Source: Bacteroidota bacterium
GTDB lineage: Bacteria > Bacteroidota > Bacteroidia > Chitinophagales > Chitinophagaceae
DNA: 22,118 nucleotides
Direction of reading: 5' to 3'
NCBI GenBank assembly: GCA_023423835.1
Contig: JAFAEW010000036.1
Coordinates: forward strand, 1-22,118
The notes under the pieces were generated by a model, which did not search any database, was not told the origin of the DNA, and saw only the letters and a list, made by a program, of their open reading frames with translations. The translations under genes and the position numbers were made by a program. Shown here one piece after another: positions 1 through 6,275 of the stretch. The number at the start of each line of letters is the position of its first letter. The stretch's first letter is position 1.

Positions 1-175
1 GCGTAATGCCGGGAATATCCCGCTCAAGTTCCTTGAATCGTTTTTTTCCAAAAAATAATGATCCGATAACCGGAAGCTTCCACTTTCCGCTGATTACCTC
101 AAGGGTGTCATTTAAGGCGAGTATATAGGAAGAAGAACACATTTTCACCTGTTCCAAACGCGAAGTCCTGCTCAT
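1..175 (-). CDS. HxlR-family transcriptional regulator, N-terminal part (runs off the window)
   Basis: Reading leftward from an ATG at 173-175 gives an open frame of 58 codons to the window edge. The protein begins MSRTSRLEQVKMCSSSYILA and continues with a segment containing SGKWKLPVIGSLFFGKKRF and KELERDIPGIT. This is the hallmark start of the HxlR/MarR-like winged-helix family: a Cys before the first helix, then a GKW-x-x-x-I-L-like helix and a RFxELxRxIPGI recognition segment. C13 sits where many HxlR proteins carry a redox- or electrophile-sensing cysteine. That function is inferred, not shown. Its start is divergent from the DsbA/FrnE-like gene at 286, and the intervening 110 bases carry a good promoter and two palindromes, so local autoregulation and control of the neighbour are likely. 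The C-terminal half lies outside the window. Confidence 0.88.
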   Translation of the reverse strand, partial: MSRTSRLEQVKMCSSSYILALNDTLEVISGKWKLPVIGSLFFGKKRFKELERDIPGIT

Positions 176-213
176 TTTTGATTTTATTTAAGATGGGTTT
201 GACAAAAACATGA

Positions 214-245
214 TATACAAAAGTATAGTAGTTACGAAAGTATAG
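214..245. promoter_or_regulatory. Candidate operator: two TAC-N4-GTA palindromes 17 bases apart
   Basis: TATAC-AAAA-GTATA at 214-227 is a perfect inverted repeat. A second, weaker copy, TAC-GAAA-GTA, lies at 233-242. The 9-mer AAAGTATAG occurs twice, at 220-228 and 237-245, so the copies are offset by 17 bases. Both overlap the minus-strand promoter core and lie just upstream of the plus-strand -7 element. Paired dyads in the gap between an HxlR gene and a divergent redox gene are the expected place for the HxlR operator. The assignment is inference. Confidence 0.45.
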
Positions 246-249
246 CAAA
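218..249 (-). promoter_or_regulatory. Bacteroidota-type promoter for the hxlR-like gene
   Basis: On the minus strand TTTG (246-249) is followed after exactly 20 bases by TACTTTTG (218-225). This matches the Bacteroidota primary sigma consensus TTTG-N19-21-TAnnTTTG at every fixed position. The predicted start of transcription would be near 211, giving a leader of about 35 bases before the ATG at 175. A second, overlapping candidate on the same strand is TATATTTG (plus 247-254), with CTTG 19 bases upstream. Confidence 0.6.
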
Positions 250-256
250 TATATCG

Positions 257-264
257 TAATTTTG
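257..264 (+). promoter_or_regulatory. -7 element for the DsbA/FrnE-like gene
   Basis: TAATTTTG matches TAnnTTTG exactly. No clear TTTG lies 19-21 bases upstream (the region there is TTAC), so the promoter may depend on an activator or be weak. It would start transcription near 271. That rules out the ATG at 262 and favours the ATG at 286. Confidence 0.4.
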
Positions 265-285
265 CATTCACTCAAGATAATCAGT

Positions 286-1002
286 ATGGAAAATAAAATG
301 AAAGTGGAGATCTGGAGCGACATCGTCTGTCCTTTTTGCTATATTGGAAAACGCAAATTCGAGGCGGCCATGAAGGATTTTCCAAACCGGGAAAATATTA
401 CGATCGAATGGAAAAGCTACCAGCTTTCACCCGACATGAAAACCGATCCAACAAAAAACATTCACCAACATTTGGCAGAGCATAAAGGAATAAGTGTGGA
501 TGAAGCAAAATCTATGAACAACTACGTTTCTGACATGGCCAAACAGGTAGGATTAACCTACAATTTCGATCATACGATACCCGCGAATACCAAAAAGGCA
601 CATCAGTTTCTGCATTTCGCCAAAAATCATGATAAGCAAAATGAAGCCGGTGAGCTTTTGTTCAACGCTTATTTTACCGGGGGAAAAAACATCGATGACA
701 TCAATGAACTGCTGGCGCTGTCGGCACAGCTTTCCCTGAATCAGGAGGATCTGAAACGGGCATTGGAAAAGAATGAGTTTGAAACAGCGGTGGAAGAAGA
801 TATTTATGAGGCCTTTCAGATAGGCGTAAAAGGCGTCCCGTTTTTTGTATTCAACCGGAAATATGCCATCTCCGGTGCGCAGGACAAGTCCGTCTTCGCT
901 CAAACTATCGAAACGGCCTTTAATGAATGGAAGGGCGAAAACCAATCAGAATTGAAAGTTCTGGAAGGAGAAACCTGCGATATCAACGGCCATTGCAATT
1001 AA
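286..1002 (+). CDS. DsbA family oxidoreductase (FrnE-like)
   Basis: The 238-residue protein begins MENKMKVEIWSDIVCPFCYI, the characteristic opening of the FrnE branch of the DsbA/2-hydroxychromene isomerase superfamily. The redox motif is CPFC at residues 15-18. The cis-proline loop is GVPFF at 183-187, inside a GVKGVPFFVF stretch. The helical insertion between the two halves fits the usual length of about 210-240 residues. No signal peptide is present, so it should act in the cytoplasm as a thiol-disulfide oxidoreductase or isomerase; the substrate is unknown. The tail adds a second Cys pair (GETCDINGHCN). The start at 286 was preferred over 262 (upstream of the probable transcription start); 298 (MKVEIW) remains possible. 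It is divergent from the hxlR-like gene, which probably regulates it. Confidence 0.9.
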   Translation: MENKMKVEIWSDIVCPFCYIGKRKFEAAMKDFPNRENITIEWKSYQLSPDMKTDPTKNIHQHLAEHKGISVDEAKSMNNYVSDMAKQVGLTYNFDHTIPANTKKAHQFLHFAKNHDKQNEAGELLFNAYFTGGKNIDDINELLALSAQLSLNQEDLKRALEKNEFETAVEEDIYEAFQIGVKGVPFFVFNRKYAISGAQDKSVFAQTIETAFNEWKGENQSELKVLEGETCDINGHCN

Positions 1003-1071
1003 TTTTCCGGAAATACTCCCGACTTTGCATCTCGTAAATTTTTTATTAGTATATCACGCCAAACAAGCATT

Positions 1072-1650
1072 ATGAAAAAAACAAGCATTGTACTTTCAGC
1101 ATTTTTCGTTTTAACAGCTTTCACCATTGCCGGCACCGTCTGGAAAAGTGACAAACCACATTCACAGCTTACCTTTACCATTACCCATATGGGCATTGCA
1201 GATGTAAGTGGAACATTTAACGATTTCGACGTGACCATTAATTCCTCAAAACCGGATTTCAGTGACGCTGTTTTTGAATTGAAAGCAAAAACGAACTCCA
1301 TTAATACAAGAGTTGAAATGAGAGATAATCACCTTAAAAGCGCCGATTTTTTTGAGGTGGAAAAATATCCTGAAATTCATTTTAAAAGCAACGCCATTAC
1401 TGCAACAACAAAAAATAATTACAAACTTTCAGGTGACCTGACAATGCACGGCATTACAAAACCGGTAACGATGGATCTTGAATACAGGGGAACGGTTGAA
1501 GATGCGGCAAAGAATAAAAAAACCGCAGGATTCAGACTTACAGGAGTTTTAAAACGTTCTGATTTTAATATAGGACCTAAGTTTCCTGAACCTGCATTGA
1601 GCGATGAAGTACGTATAAAGGCCGACGGAGAATTTGCCCCGCAACAATAA
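1072..1650 (+). CDS. YceI family protein (polyisoprenoid-binding lipocalin-like fold), secreted
   Basis: This is a 192-residue protein with an N-terminal Sec signal (MKKT, then a hydrophobic stretch to about residue 21, TIAGTVW). The mature part has the YceI pattern: W/K-S-D near the start (S-QLTFTITHMGIADVSGTF), a central HLKSADFFEVEKYPEIHFKS block, and GDLTMHGITKPVTMDLEY, followed by FRLTGVLKRSDFNIG. YceI proteins form a lipocalin-like barrel that binds isoprenoid or amphipathic ligands in the periplasm. They often respond to stress or high pH, but the exact role here is unknown. The gene follows the DsbA/FrnE-like gene by 69 bases on the same strand and is followed by a strong terminator, so both may be read from the promoter region near 257. 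Confidence 0.92.
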   Translation: MKKTSIVLSAFFVLTAFTIAGTVWKSDKPHSQLTFTITHMGIADVSGTFNDFDVTINSSKPDFSDAVFELKAKTNSINTRVEMRDNHLKSADFFEVEKYPEIHFKSNAITATTKNNYKLSGDLTMHGITKPVTMDLEYRGTVEDAAKNKKTAGFRLTGVLKRSDFNIGPKFPEPALSDEVRIKADGEFAPQQ

Positions 1651-1666
1651 TTTTTTATTTAATTTT

Positions 1667-1715
1667 GATGTCCGGCTGAATGGAGAAATTCTATCAGGCC
1701 GGGCATCGTTTTTTT
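1667..1715 (+). terminator. Rho-independent terminator after the YceI gene
   Basis: GATGTCCGGC (1667-1676) pairs with GCCGGGCATC (1698-1707): ten pairs with one G-T wobble. Seven T follow at 1709-1715. The 21-base loop contains a further small GAAT/ATTC pairing. It lies 16 bases after the YceI stop and isolates that gene from dps. Confidence 0.85.
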
Positions 1716-1762
1716 ACAGGGCATTGGATAACCATTTTCTCTTTCAATCAACTTAAAACATT

Positions 1763-2236
1763 ATGGAACCCAAAATTGGAATCAGCGACGAAAATCTTGA
1801 AAAAGGATCGCAGATGCTTAACGCCTTCCTTGCTGATGAAACCGTTTTATACATTAAAACCAGAAATGCGCATTGGAATGTTGAAGGTCCTGACTTTCAT
1901 GCAATGCACCTTTTTTTTGAAGATCAATATAAGCAGCTCGCCGAAATCATTGATGAAGTTGCCGAAAGGATCAGAACGCTCGGACATTATGCGGTTGCGA
2001 CGATGAAAGAATATTTGCAGCTAACACATCTCACAGAGGCCGAACGGCAGGAGAACGATAGCCGCGGCTTCATCAGGGAATTGTTGGAAGATCATGAAAG
2101 CATCATCATTCATATGCGCGAAGCACTCGAAAAACTGGAGCATGAATGGAAGGATGAAGGCACCACCGATTTTGTTACCGGATTAATGGAAACACATTCA
2201 AAGATGGCATGGATGCTTAGAGCGCATCTGAAATAA
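1763..2236 (+). CDS. dps: Dps family DNA-protection / ferritin-like protein
   Basis: The 157-residue length is typical of Dps miniferritins. The signature block TRNAHWNVEGPDFHAMHLFF spans residues 33-52. The intersubunit ferroxidase ligands fit by spacing to the E. coli enzyme (H51, H63, D67, D78, E82): here H37, H49, E53, D64 and E68. The fourth-helix part ends with HSKMAWMLRAHLK. Dps dodecamers oxidise Fe(II) with H2O2 and store it, which removes Fenton reagents. There is no long basic N-terminal tail, so tight DNA binding by that route is not evident. No Shine-Dalgarno is seen. The preceding terminator means the gene needs its own promoter within 1716-1762, where no clean TAnnTTTG was found. 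It converges on the GHL10-like gene with only 16 bases between stops. Confidence 0.95.
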   Translation: MEPKIGISDENLEKGSQMLNAFLADETVLYIKTRNAHWNVEGPDFHAMHLFFEDQYKQLAEIIDEVAERIRTLGHYAVATMKEYLQLTHLTEAERQENDSRGFIRELLEDHESIIIHMREALEKLEHEWKDEGTTDFVTGLMETHSKMAWMLRAHLK

Positions 2237-2252
2237 GTGAGCGCCTGATCCA

Positions 2253-3815
2253 TTACTTTTTCAAAACTCTCCAGCCATTGCCGGTGAAATTTAATTGCAG
2301 CAGGTTTGAAACCTCACTTTCATTATTTTCCCTATCAACCATTGCAATGGCAACAAAACATTCCTTCCAGCCTTTTGGAATGTCCTTTTCAGGAATAAAG
2401 ATCGTAAAATTTTTGGATGGATCTACCGCAACAACCTTATAGGGCTGCGCAGAAATAGAATTAGGATCGTTGGATAAATAAATTACAAAGCTTTTCAGCA
2501 GTTCGTTCTCAGATTTCGCGCTTGCCTGACCAAATAGCCTGAATCCTTTATCATATCCTTCCATTGCTTCAGATAGATCTGTTAGCACCGGTGTCTGCGG
2601 TTTAAACGTATCAATCCAGGGCATGGGAGGAACGAGGGCGGGCCGGGAGTAATAGTTGTTTCTGAGGCTGTCTTTCCATCCCATCGGATTTTTCAGAAGA
2701 TCTTTGCAACTGAAATAAATGCTTCCCTGTACATTCTTATTTTCCCGCAGGTATTTTATCTGATTGGGAATTTCATCGGGACGCCGCCAGGCAGCGGTCG
2801 GACTTTCAAAATAGCGGTAGATGCCATGCCCGATATATAAGTGCTTTCCATAACTGTTTTGACTCCACCAGCTCAGCAACTCATTGTAATCACATAAACG
2901 GTGACCGATTTCCCAATACAACTGAGGAGCTACATAGTCGATCCAATCCTTTTGCAGCCACAATAAGATATCCGCATAGAGGTCGTCGTAATTGGTTACG
3001 CCGGCCTGTGTATAACTTCCTCTCGGATCTTTGCTGCTGTTGCGCCAGACACCAAACGGACTGATTCCAAACTTTATCAGCGGCCTGTAATCAACAATTA
3101 CATCGTGAATTTTTTTAATGATACTGTCACAATTGCCTCTCCTCCATTCGTCTTTCGACCTCCCTTTTCCATATTTCAAATAGGCAGATTGATCGGGAAA
3201 TTCCCTGCCGGCGATTTTATAAGGATAGAAATAATCGTCCATATGAATTGCATCCACATCATACCGCAGAATAATATCCTTCACTATGCCTGTTACATAA
3301 TCCATTACCTCAGGAAGGCCGGGATTGAAATACTTTTTATTGCCGTAAGTCAAAAACCATTCAGGTTTTTTTCTGGTGATATGATCGGCAGCAATTTTTG
3401 ACCGTTGAACATCAAAGACCGCACGGTATGGATTCAACCAGGCATGAAACTCCATACTTCGCTTATGCGCCTCTTCAATCATGAATTGTAAAGGATCGTA
3501 ATAGGGATAGGGAGCCAAACCCTGATTGCCGGTCAAATATTCACTCCAGGGCTCAAGATCGGAAGGATAAAAAGCATCAGCCGAGGGACGAATCTGCACG
3601 ATCACAGCATTGATGTTAAGCCGCTCGAGGCTGTCTAACATCCTAATGTATTCACCCTTTTGCTGAAAGGAAGTTAGGGCCGGTTTTGAAGGCCAATCGA
3701 TATTCAAAACGGTGGCAATCCAAACCGCACGAAATTCATACTTCGGAGAATATTGCGCCCTCAAAACGGAAGCGAAAATAAAAAGGCAGGAAAACACAAT
3801 GAAGCTCTTCTTCAT
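2253..3815 (-). CDS. Secreted GHL10-type glycoside hydrolase-like family protein
   Basis: This 520-residue protein has a Sec signal (MKKSFIVFSCLFIFASVLRA) followed by KYEFRAVWIATVLNIDWPSK, the defining opening of the glycosyl hydrolase-like 10 family (GHL10, formerly DUF187). Further barrel motifs are INAVIVQIRPSADAFYPSDL, AHKRSMEFHAWLNPYRA, VDAIHMDDYFYPY and DWIDYVAPQLYW. The barrel covers about residues 26-385. The final 120 residues (from about 400) look like a fibronectin-III/Ig-like beta domain. Family members are thought to act on polysaccharide or peptidoglycan-linked sugars outside the cytoplasm; the substrate is not known from sequence. No T9SS tail or lipobox is seen, so a periplasmic location is likely. 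It is read leftward, convergent with dps, and lies 122 bases downstream of the M3 peptidase gene. Confidence 0.9.
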   Translation of the reverse strand: MKKSFIVFSCLFIFASVLRAQYSPKYEFRAVWIATVLNIDWPSKPALTSFQQKGEYIRMLDSLERLNINAVIVQIRPSADAFYPSDLEPWSEYLTGNQGLAPYPYYDPLQFMIEEAHKRSMEFHAWLNPYRAVFDVQRSKIAADHITRKKPEWFLTYGNKKYFNPGLPEVMDYVTGIVKDIILRYDVDAIHMDDYFYPYKIAGREFPDQSAYLKYGKGRSKDEWRRGNCDSIIKKIHDVIVDYRPLIKFGISPFGVWRNSSKDPRGSYTQAGVTNYDDLYADILLWLQKDWIDYVAPQLYWEIGHRLCDYNELLSWWSQNSYGKHLYIGHGIYRYFESPTAAWRRPDEIPNQIKYLRENKNVQGSIYFSCKDLLKNPMGWKDSLRNNYYSRPALVPPMPWIDTFKPQTPVLTDLSEAMEGYDKGFRLFGQASAKSENELLKSFVIYLSNDPNSISAQPYKVVAVDPSKNFTIFIPEKDIPKGWKECFVAIAMVDRENNESEVSNLLQLNFTGNGWRVLKK

Positions 3816-3901
3816 CTGACGAAGATAAGCGGCAGGAAGAGCCTGAAAAATTATTGCTCCTATTCTATAAATCCTTTAACAATATAAAGGCGCTCAGACA
3901 T

Positions 3902-3909
3902 CAAAAATA
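3902..3909 (-). promoter_or_regulatory. Candidate -7 element for the GHL10-like gene
   Basis: On the minus strand TATTTTTG matches TAnnTTTG. A GTTG lies 22 bases upstream (plus 3932-3935), one base outside the usual spacing and one mismatch from TTTG. It lies 87 bases before the ATG, in the gap after the M3 peptidase gene. Confidence 0.35.
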
Positions 3910-3937
3910 TCAGGAAAGCACAGGAGACTGGCAACGA

Positions 3938-5662
3938 TCAATTAGCAATCGCTTCCATCTCCTTTCTTACAAAATCCATTAATGATCTTATATGGTCTGC
4001 GGAAAGGTCAAATTTCAATCCTGCGGTTTTATACAGTTCAGGCAATGTTTTGGTTGAGCCGAGACTTAAAGCATTGATGTAATTTTCAATGGCAGCGTTC
4101 TTATCTTCTTTGAATTGCTTCCATAACCCGATCGCACCTAACTGTGCTATTCCATATTCGATGTAATAAAAGGGCACTTCAAACAAATGCAATTGTTTTT
4201 GCCATCCGATCTTCCGGTATTCATCCAGACCGGCGGTATCTACCACTTTTGTAGAGAATTCGTTTAAAATTTCCATCCATTTTTCGGTCCTTTCTTCGGC
4301 TGAATGCTGCGGGTTTTCATAGATCCAGTGTTGAAATTTGTCGATGGTTGCGATCCAGGGAAAAATCGTAATTACGCGTTCAAGCTGATGCAACTTCGCT
4401 CTTCTTAATTCCTCCTTGTCTTTAAAGAAAGTACCCCAGTAGTCCATCGTGAAAAGTTCCATTGCCATACTTGCAACTTCTGCAATTTCCATCGGATATT
4501 CCTTAAAAGCATTCAACTTCAGTTCATGCGAAAGAAAAGAATGAACCGCATGCCCACCTTCATGAACCATTGTTGTAACATCAGACATCTGACCGGCGGC
4601 ATTCATGAAAATAAACGGCGCTCCGCTTTCTGCTAACGGACAATTATAGCCTCCGGGAGCTTTTCCCTTGCGGCTTTCGAGATCAAAATGATTCATTTCC
4701 TGCATCTTCCGCAGGCAATCGGCAAAGAAAGGATTTACTTCCTCAAAACAGGCGATCGCCTTCTGCAGCAGTTCTTCGCCTGTGGAGAACGGATGCAGCG
4801 GTTCTACCGAATCCGGTTCAGCTTCGAGATCCCAGGGGCGGAGGTTTTCAACCCCAAGGCTTTCTTTTTTTTGCTGATAAATCGATTCAACCAATGGAAG
4901 TACTTCGTCTCTTACGGCCTCATGAAATTTGAAACAGTCTTCCCTGGTATAATCGAATCGGCCAAGCTCAACAAATTTATAGTCGCCATAATTTTTGAAA
5001 CCCGCATTTTTGGCCACAAGATCTCTTTTTTCAACCAACTGCGAAAACAGCGTGTTCAGCTCGTTTTTATCCTGCAGTCTTCTGTTTTGGATCTTGCGAT
5101 ACACTTCCTCTCTCAATTTCCGGTCTTTGGATTCGAGGAATTTGGCCGCCTGTTGAAGGGTGTATTCCTGTCCGTTCACTTCCACCGACATTTTACCTGC
5201 AATGGCACCATATTGTTGCTGCATCACGCTCAACTCGGATTGCAGGGGAATATTTTCTTCCCTGAAAAGGTCGATATTTTTCTTAACGCTCCTGATGTAG
5301 GTAAAGAAAAGGTTCTGATCAAGGTCTTTGAGAAAAGGAGATTCAACAAGCTTCCGGTTTAACTGATCTGCGTAGGGCTGCAATTTCGGCTGAATTTCCA
5401 TACAGAAATAGGTAAATGCCTGTTCGAATGCCTTATCGGTTGTATCGCATGTCATCCGGATCTGACGCCAGCAGGCATCTTCGCTCACAACGGCTTCCAG
5501 TTCACTCACATTTTCCAACCATCGTTCCAGATCCTGCTTTGAATCGATTTTTCTGTCAACGAGATCCTGGAAATAGGGTTGAAGTGAATTCCAATCCGTT
5601 AATTCAAACTCAGCAGGCAAAAAATGCCTTTCCAGTTTTTTGATATTTGCATTTGCGATCAT
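3938..5662 (-). CDS. M3 family oligoendopeptidase (PepF-like zinc metallopeptidase)
   Basis: The 574 residues match the PepF/thimet-type M3 length. The zinc site is HEGGH at residues 367-371 (context TTMVHEGGHAVHSFLSHEL). The third ligand is probably E395 in EIAEVASMAMELF, about 28 residues on, as in M3 enzymes. The C-terminal block YYIEYGIAQLGAIGLWKQF, with its paired tyrosines, also fits PepF, where tyrosines bind substrate. There is no signal peptide, so it should be a cytoplasmic enzyme that degrades short peptides. A good Shine-Dalgarno decides the start. The gene lies 53 bases after the DUF5606 gene on the same strand and could be co-transcribed with it. Confidence 0.93.
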   Translation of the reverse strand: MIANANIKKLERHFLPAEFELTDWNSLQPYFQDLVDRKIDSKQDLERWLENVSELEAVVSEDACWRQIRMTCDTTDKAFEQAFTYFCMEIQPKLQPYADQLNRKLVESPFLKDLDQNLFFTYIRSVKKNIDLFREENIPLQSELSVMQQQYGAIAGKMSVEVNGQEYTLQQAAKFLESKDRKLREEVYRKIQNRRLQDKNELNTLFSQLVEKRDLVAKNAGFKNYGDYKFVELGRFDYTREDCFKFHEAVRDEVLPLVESIYQQKKESLGVENLRPWDLEAEPDSVEPLHPFSTGEELLQKAIACFEEVNPFFADCLRKMQEMNHFDLESRKGKAPGGYNCPLAESGAPFIFMNAAGQMSDVTTMVHEGGHAVHSFLSHELKLNAFKEYPMEIAEVASMAMELFTMDYWGTFFKDKEELRRAKLHQLERVITIFPWIATIDKFQHWIYENPQHSAEERTEKWMEILNEFSTKVVDTAGLDEYRKIGWQKQLHLFEVPFYYIEYGIAQLGAIGLWKQFKEDKNAAIENYINALSLGSTKTLPELYKTAGLKFDLSADHIRSLMDFVRKEMEAIAN

Positions 5663-5667
5663 TCGTA

Positions 5668-5676
5668 CTCCTCTCT
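5668..5676 (-). promoter_or_regulatory. Strong Shine-Dalgarno sequence of the M3 peptidase gene
   Basis: AGAGAGGAG is followed by five bases (TACGA) and the ATG at 5660-5662. Most other genes here lack a recognisable ribosome binding site, so this one is unusual for the window and fixes the start. Confidence 0.6.
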
Positions 5677-5715
5677 TTTAATAATATTTCTTCGGAAAAA
5701 GTCCCGGCCAATAGC

Positions 5716-6159
5716 CTATTCTGCCTCGGGCTGATCTTCCGCTTCCCTTGCATTTTCGCTTTCAGTTTCTTCCTCCGAAAGATCCGGAATTTCAACCTCG
5801 CTTTTTTCGAGTATCTGAAACCATTTTACCATCTTTTTCATGTCGCTGGCATAAACCCGTTCAAAGTCCAATTCCGGGAAAACCTGTTCGAAATAAGTTT
5901 TGATGGCTTTTGGATCCTTTTCAGACGGAAGTGGCGCATCACTTTTTTTCATGGCGTGAAATACTTCTGACAAATTCGTATTCTGTCTTTCCGTATAAAC
6001 TTCTATGCTCTCAAGGTGCGAAAAGCTATGTTGTCTTGTAGGAACGAATTTCGTGCTGTTATCATCAAGAGAACGAACGATTGCACCATCTTTTTTATTC
6101 GATACCAATTCATAAAGTCCGCCCAGGCCGGTAACACTTATCAAACTACTATACTGCAT
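5716..6159 (-). CDS. DUF5606 family protein
   Basis: The 147-residue protein starts MQYSSLISVTGLGGLYELVS, followed by NKKDGAIVRSLDDNSTKFVP and HSFSHLESIEVYT. This is the conserved N-terminal domain of the DUF5606 family, which is almost confined to Bacteroidota and of unknown function. The start at 6159 was chosen over the one at 6219 because the family begins at this MxYSxLI and because a -7 element lies between the two. The last 35 residues are acidic (SEEETESENAREAEDQPEAE) and probably disordered. The N-terminal part resembles a small SH3-like beta barrel. No signal peptide or membrane segment is seen. It is followed after 53 bases by the M3 peptidase gene. Confidence 0.85.
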   Translation of the reverse strand: MQYSSLISVTGLGGLYELVSNKKDGAIVRSLDDNSTKFVPTRQHSFSHLESIEVYTERQNTNLSEVFHAMKKSDAPLPSEKDPKAIKTYFEQVFPELDFERVYASDMKKMVKWFQILEKSEVEIPDLSEEETESENAREAEDQPEAE

Positions 6160-6180
6160 TACTACTTTTTTTAAAGGTTG

Positions 6181-6188
6181 CAAAAATA
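6181..6188 (-). promoter_or_regulatory. Candidate -7 element for the DUF5606 gene
   Basis: TATTTTTG on the minus strand matches TAnnTTTG and lies 22 bases before the ATG, downstream of the E2 gene terminator. No clear TTTG is found at the right upstream distance. Confidence 0.35.
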
Positions 6189-6203
6189 AAGAAAAAGATA
6201 AAG

Positions 6204-6245
6204 AACTGCTCCTTTGCAAAGTTTAATCTCATTGAAGGAGCAGTT
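6204..6245 (-). terminator. Terminator hairpin of the pyruvate dehydrogenase E2 gene
   Basis: AACTGCTCCTT (6204-6214) and AAGGAGCAGTT (6235-6245) are perfect 11-base inverted repeats with a 20-base loop. On the minus strand the stem is followed by a T-rich tract (CTTTATCTTTTTCTTT). It starts 30 bases after the E2 stop. Confidence 0.75.
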
Positions 6246-6275
6246 TAAAATTTATGTGATAAGGAGAAAAATTGA

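Noticed and set aside
1680..2006. Open frame overlapping the terminator and the dps gene in another frame
   Set aside because: It begins inside the terminator hairpin and is out of frame with the clear Dps protein. No motif supports it.
4688..5362. Long plus-strand open frame (224 codons) opposite the M3 peptidase gene
   Set aside because: It is antisense to a well-supported gene, shows no family motif and is rich in Phe/Leu, as expected from a reversed coding frame.
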